Source of the DNA: Strigamia acuminata
Taxonomy: Eukaryota > Arthropoda > Chilopoda > Geophilomorpha > Linotaeniidae
DNA length: 64,000 bases
Assembly: GCA_949358305.1 (NCBI GenBank)
Contig: OX442314.1
Location: forward strand, 15,989,060 to 16,053,059
Direction of reading: 5' to 3'
Both the position numbers and the translations under genes were made by a program. This document shows positions 59,930 through 64,000 of this stretch, piece after piece (the stretch's first letter is position 1; each line of letters begins with the position of its first letter). The notes under the pieces are model-generated. The model was not told where the DNA came from and made no database searches. It saw nothing but the letters and a program-made list of their open reading frames with translations.

Positions 59930-60375
59930 AAATAACTGAGAAAAATACGCCAATGGATCCAAACCAGAAGTTAGATGAACACGAAGAAAGACCTGAAATC
60001 GAATCGAAAATCTATCAAGTGCTGATCGGAAAAATAATGTATTTGGCGACAAACACACGACCGGATCTGAGCTTTGCCATGAGCGCAATGTCGCAGTACA
60101 ATTGCAAGCCGAAACATATGCATTATTGCGCGCTCAAACGCATTTTGAAGTATTTGGAGAAAACAATCGATTACAGATTGACGTATCGCAGAGAAGCACG
60201 AAATTTACATGCTTATACGGACGCCAGTTGGGACCGGACCGAAGACGCAAAGTCATTTTCGGGATTCGTAATAATTGACGGAAGCGCGATCGTAAATTGG
60301 AGATGCAAGAAACAAAACACAGTCGCAACATCGAGCACCGAGAGCGAAAAGCGCGGAAAAACTGTTGTGGAGTAG
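59930..60375 (+). pseudogene. Ty1/copia pol 3' fragment (RNase H region)
   Basis: About 145 codons with ESKIYQVLIGKIMYLATNTR, PDLSFAMSAMSQY, LHAYTDASWDRTEDAKSFSG and TVATSSTESE, the conserved C-terminal part of copia-type polyproteins. It starts abruptly against the Tc1 fragment and stops shortly after STESE. No LTR or PBS found. A relic. Confidence 0.85.
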
Positions 60376-60857
60376 ACGAACTCCGAGGACATTCTTCGCA
60401 ATCTGCACTATTGTCTTGAAATGGCCCACCCCTTATGAAGCACCTTTGTGCAAGACACAACCTGCAAACCTGCACAGGGCAGCTCTGCTTATTGATGCAC
60501 AATGACAAATGGCCATAAATTGAAGAAATAGCGAGGTAACTTCCTATACACTGGAATAACCTTTCCACAAACTAAACAATTTTGTTTTCAATTAATGGAA
60601 TAATCAAAACAGGAAATACATCGACTCAGATAACAATATCTGAAAGCTTTTTCTATTATAAGTTTGACAACCAGTCGATGACTAACGATACACAAAACAA
60701 TAGTACTCTCCTCCACCTAGCCACATTTATTAACTTAATACTGCTAAATAACAACTGGAATTAGAAAATGGTCTGCGCAGAATGGGATGCGCAGTATTAG
60801 CATCAAGATACTGTAGTCGCATTTATTGCTTCAATCATTGTTCAAGCAAACACGCAA
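60376..60857. promoter_or_regulatory. 5' flank of elongase gene
   Basis: No gene. The string CAATAGTACTCTCCTCCACC (60698-60717, followed by TAGCCACA) returns at the very end of the window with one change, indicating a duplicated upstream flank. Confidence 0.4.
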
Positions 60858-61649
60858 ATGAACAGTTCGACTATCATCTTCTCCTTTGAGGAAAACTTCG
60901 ACCGTGATGGCGGCATCGCATGGATCCGCGCCTACTGGAAACTCTCCTTCGTCTACGTGATCATCTACCTGCTGCTTATCTACCTCGGTGAACACTGGAT
61001 GCACGCCCGTCGCGCATTCGACTTGCGCGGCGCTTTAGCCGTCTGGAACTGGAGTTTGGCGGCATTCAGTCTGATGGGCATCGTCCGATGTTTTCCCCAA
61101 GTATATGACGAATGGAACCGATACGGATTCGAGCACACAATTTGCAACGTCGGAAGCGCAAGGGACAACCCGATCTTGGCGTTTTGGTCGTGGTGCTTTA
61201 TCATGTCCAAAGTGGTCGAGTTGGGCGACACCGCCTTCATCATTCTGCGTAAACGGCCCCTCGTTTTCCTACATTGGTACCACCACGTGACGGTTTTATT
61301 GTATTCTTGGTACAGCGCGCAACAAATGATCCCTACTGCTCGCTGGTTCAGTCTCATGAATGGCTTTGTTCACACTCTCATGTACACGTATTTTGCGCTC
61401 AGGGCCGCTAACTTGAAAATCCCGCGAACCGTTGCCATGACGATCACCATCGCGCAGCTGATGCAGATGCTCGGAGGACTGTACGCCAATTGGCGGGCTT
61501 ACCAAGTGAATATTCGCGGCCAAAAATGCGAGACTGGCTTGTGGAATATCAAGATTTCTCTGCTCATGTACGGTTCATATTGGCTTTTGTTCGCCAATTT
61601 ATTTTATAATAGTTATGTAAAGAAACAACAGAGAGAAAAAATCGCCTGA
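60858..61649 (+). CDS. ELOVL6-like very-long-chain fatty acid elongase, 263 aa
   Basis: Condensing enzyme (3-ketoacyl-CoA synthase) of endoplasmic-reticulum fatty acid elongation. One uninterrupted frame, close to the usual 265 aa of ELOVL6. The histidine box HWYHH (residues about 139-143) is intact, followed by VTVLLYSWYS. KVVELGDTAFIILRKRP and FVHTLMYTYFALRA match conserved blocks. Several hydrophobic spans and a basic end (KKQQREKIA) as expected. Elongase genes usually have introns, so the single coding exon suggests a retrocopy or intron loss. The coding sequence is much more GC-rich than its surroundings. Polyadenylation signals AATAAA lie near 61690 and 61702. Confidence 0.93.
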   Translation: MNSSTIIFSFEENFDRDGGIAWIRAYWKLSFVYVIIYLLLIYLGEHWMHARRAFDLRGALAVWNWSLAAFSLMGIVRCFPQVYDEWNRYGFEHTICNVGSARDNPILAFWSWCFIMSKVVELGDTAFIILRKRPLVFLHWYHHVTVLLYSWYSAQQMIPTARWFSLMNGFVHTLMYTYFALRAANLKIPRTVAMTITIAQLMQMLGGLYANWRAYQVNIRGQKCETGLWNIKISLLMYGSYWLLFANLFYNSYVKKQQREKIA

Positions 61650-61914
61650 GTTTATTTGTTTTCTCGAGTAATGGTAATATAAAAGGCGTAATAAAATGTG
61701 TAATAAAATGTGATTTGAGAAATCTCTGTATCTCGTATCATTTATTTACAAAGTGCGAAACAATTATCCCTAATGTCACTTTTGGGGGTTAAAATACACC
61801 ATTGCGTAAATTTACTCCTTGTTGGTATTTTCAAAAAAAATTACAATACGGAGTAAATGTATTCCTTTATGGGGTAGCACTAAATCTACCGATTTAAATA
61901 AATGCCCTGAACGA

Positions 61915-62202
61915 AGTGGCTACGTTCATGTCCGACGTGAACGTGTTATTTTCATGACGCGCTGTGATTGGTTGAGAGAAACATTGAAATACGAACTGAA
62001 AATACACAGTTCGATAAACTTTACTAAAAACATTAAAAGATTAAGTTAGGTCTGGGGGGGAGGGGGGAAAGAAGCTAAAACCTCGAGAACATCGAATTTG
62101 AGAAAACTTTCGTTGACGAAACGAATCGACATCAATGGATCTCAGCCAATCACAGCGCGTCATGAAAATAATACGTTCACATCGGACGTGAACGTAGCCA
62201 CT
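61915..62202. mobile_element. MITE, 288 bp, with about 60-bp inverted ends
   Basis: Left arm AGTGGCTACGTTCATGTCCG through GACGCGCTGTGATTGGTTGAG; right arm is its reverse complement with few changes, ending GAACGTAGCCACT. No transposase. Located just downstream of the elongase gene. Confidence 0.75.
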
Positions 62203-62499
62203 GCCTAAACTTAAATAGGTGTAGAACAAATAAAAATGTACATAGTGTTGGAAAAGGAATTCAATTGGGGAAAATATATGACAAAAATAATAAAATAAAA
62301 TAACATATTTTTTCCTATAATAAATATTGAAAAGTTTTTGTATTTTTGCTTATATAAAACAGACACCAGATTTTCTATTATTACTGTATCAAAACTGATT
62401 GACTAACACCTTCATAATTCAATCTTTAAATGACAGTTTACACAATTGGAATTCAATTATTTCCTGCGTTGTATTTTGCACATAAAAGCGACCCCACCC

Positions 62500-62695
62500 T
62501 CACGAGTTGTAGAGTTCACATCAACAACTCACTTAGCAAAATAAACGAATCGCTCGTCTTCTTCTTTGAGAAAGACTTAGACTACGACGAACATGTACGA
62601 TGGAAACTTTTTTTCGTCTACGTGGCCGTCTGGAACTGGAGTTTGGCGCTCTTTAGCCAAGCTTGTGCCCCAGACAATGCACGAATTGCTATCTA
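62500..62695 (+). pseudogene. Broken elongase copy
   Basis: SLSKINESLVFFFEKDLDYD continues with WKLFFVYV and then directly AVWNWSLALFS, matching the start of the intact elongase but lacking about 35 residues between them (first membrane segment and the HARRAFDLRG region). After LALFS the frame runs into unrelated sequence and a MITE piece at 62688. Histidine box absent. A duplicated, decayed copy. Confidence 0.8.
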
Positions 62696-62739
62696 GTCCA
62701 ATAATTTTTTTTGATTGGACATATACTTGGGGGGCCAAC
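62688..62739 (-). mobile_element. Fragment of GTTGGCCC MITE
   Basis: 52 bp identical to the reverse complement of 58152-58203. It truncates the broken elongase copy. Confidence 0.8.
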
Positions 62740-62779
62740 TTAATGAACGTCAAAGAGAGAACCGTTTAGAAGCCATGTA

Positions 62780-63447
62780 CAGTGTAGGCTGCGTAGCCCG
62801 GACATAGGACGGAATCCAGAAACTTGTCCGATCCGGACAATGTCGATTCTGTAGGCATATACACTCTCTAGTCCGGACAAATGCCACATGTCCAGACTAG
62901 AGAGTTAAAGAAAATCAATTTCTGCTACATTAAAACAATTCAAAAATGCCGATTTTCTAATGAAACAAATTAGAAAAAGAATTAAAAACACTAAAATTTT
63001 AATAAAATTTAAATTTATTGCAGGTTCACAAGGGTTGGAAAAGGAAATTTGCGTTAAAGGTACCGTTGCGCCATGTGCACGTATGTTACTTCATGTCTAC
63101 GTTCGTGAACACGTGCACATTGCGAAGTGCACATGGCGCAACAATACCTTTTCCAACCCTTTTAAACATGCAATAAATTAAATTTTTATTTAAATTTTAG
63201 TGTTTTTAATTTTTTTTCTAATTTGTTTCATTAGAAAATCGGCATTTTTGGTTTTTGTCTGGACTCCACAGCGATTTTTCTCTATGCGGAACGCATCGCT
63301 TAGTCCGGATTCCGGAAGGGGGAGCTGTCCGAACCACAGAGCAAATTTAGCATTGCTCCTTATTGGTTGGGTCCGGGCCCCGGCAAACTTGTCCGCACCA
63401 CACAGCTGTCCAGTCAGTACTATGTCCGGGCTACGCAGCCTACACTG
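62780..63447. mobile_element. Large foldback/MITE, 668 bp, with nested hairpin
   Basis: Ends CAGTGTAGGCTGCGTAGCCC and GGGCTACGCAGCCTACACTG are exact inverted copies, flanked by TA. Inside, 62943-63090 and about 63105-63250 form a second pair of long inverted arms (for example CGATTTTCTAATGAAACAAA and its complement). The open frames over it are by-products of the palindrome. Confidence 0.85.
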
Positions 63448-64000
63448 TATTTCCAAGTATTGCAGAAAAGCTGCATTTTTTCTATGGGTATCTGTGGGTT
63501 CAAAAATACACACTGAAATGCATCGAATTTCACAAGAAGGCACTTTATAATATATTTTTGCATGCTATTATTTCAAATGACAATATATTTTGTAAAATGT
63601 GATTGTGACATGTATTCCCCAATATTATTATTTTTAAAATATGAATGCATTTGAAAAATAAATTTTTTCAATTTTATTATGAAATGCATTCTTTACTGTA
63701 AAAATAATATATGTAATTCCACGAAATGCCATACATTTTGGAATTCATTAAGTGAAAAGCAATGTAGGTCTTATGGCAAATTTTATTTTTAAACCATACG
63801 GGTATCGCAGCTAACCCCAAGAGAACAACATAGCAATCGATAACTTCATATTTGTGCAACAAATATCATGGGTTAAAATATGAAAACTAAAATATGAAAA
63901 CTTTTAAGTAAATTCCTTCAAACTAAAAACACTAAACAATTTAATCGGTTGTCAAGAAGCGGGCGAGAACAATAGTACACTCCTCCACCTAGCCACAATT
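63448..64000. other. Window end; upstream flank of a probable third elongase copy
   Basis: AT-rich. The last bases (CAATAGTACACTCCTCCACC, then TAGCCACA) match the sequence about 140 bp upstream of the intact elongase ATG, so another copy may begin just beyond the window. Confidence 0.4.

Noticed and set aside
60134-60568. 144-codon minus-strand frame
   Set aside because: Antisense shadow of the copia fragment, which itself matches a known family.
60980-61523. Antisense frames within the elongase
   Set aside because: Shadows of the GC-rich elongase coding sequence.
62960-63550. Frames of 73-117 codons on both strands
   Set aside because: They lie in a foldback element; the palindrome generates matching frames on both strands.

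Overview
The window is animal nuclear DNA: AT-rich, with GT/AG introns mostly 50-120 bp long, rhodopsin-type GPCR and ELOVL genes, a c-type lysozyme-fold gene, a prokineticin/astakine-like gene, and DIRS, LTR and Tc1/mariner elements. The c-type lysozyme fold, the astakine-like peptide and the four-cysteine V-type Ig domains point to an arthropod (possibly a crustacean). This is inference; no diagnostic marker is present.

Left part (1-16440, minus strand): four tandem genes for small secreted or membrane-tethered Ig proteins, the first cut by the window edge. I could join every exon of the three complete genes in frame. All introns are phase 1. A signal exon, two kinds of Ig exon and a short hydrophobic tail exon are separated by 9-nt or 12-nt microexons. 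A gag-only LTR retrotransposon with 2132-bp LTRs (3640-11415) sits between units, and an inverted orphan copy of a tail exon lies at 12446-12540.

17114-27240: a small cysteine-rich secreted peptide gene (minus), a single-Ig membrane protein (plus), and two tandem three-Ig transmembrane receptors (minus) whose cytoplasmic tails share tyrosine motifs. A tRNA-Met and a decayed second copy lie in an intron of the first receptor.

27808-31351: a 17-exon gene for 10-formyltetrahydrofolate synthetase without the dehydrogenase/cyclohydrolase part. 32185-37032: a DIRS-type tyrosine-recombinase retrotransposon with both ORFs open. 38410-39110: a c-type lysozyme-like gene that has lost both catalytic acids, followed by a decayed duplicate. 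42173-43991: a two-exon neuropeptide-type GPCR.

43992-60857 is almost gene-free. It holds a degraded LTR element with a nested solo LTR, several foldback/MITE elements, a Tc1 fragment and a copia fragment. 60858-61649 is an intronless ELOVL6-like elongase, followed by a broken copy and by the upstream flank of a probable third copy at the window end.

The common theme is expansion of immune-like surface proteins: Ig receptors, a lysozyme fold and a cytokine-like peptide. The Ig cluster is the most likely place for an undescribed recognition system.
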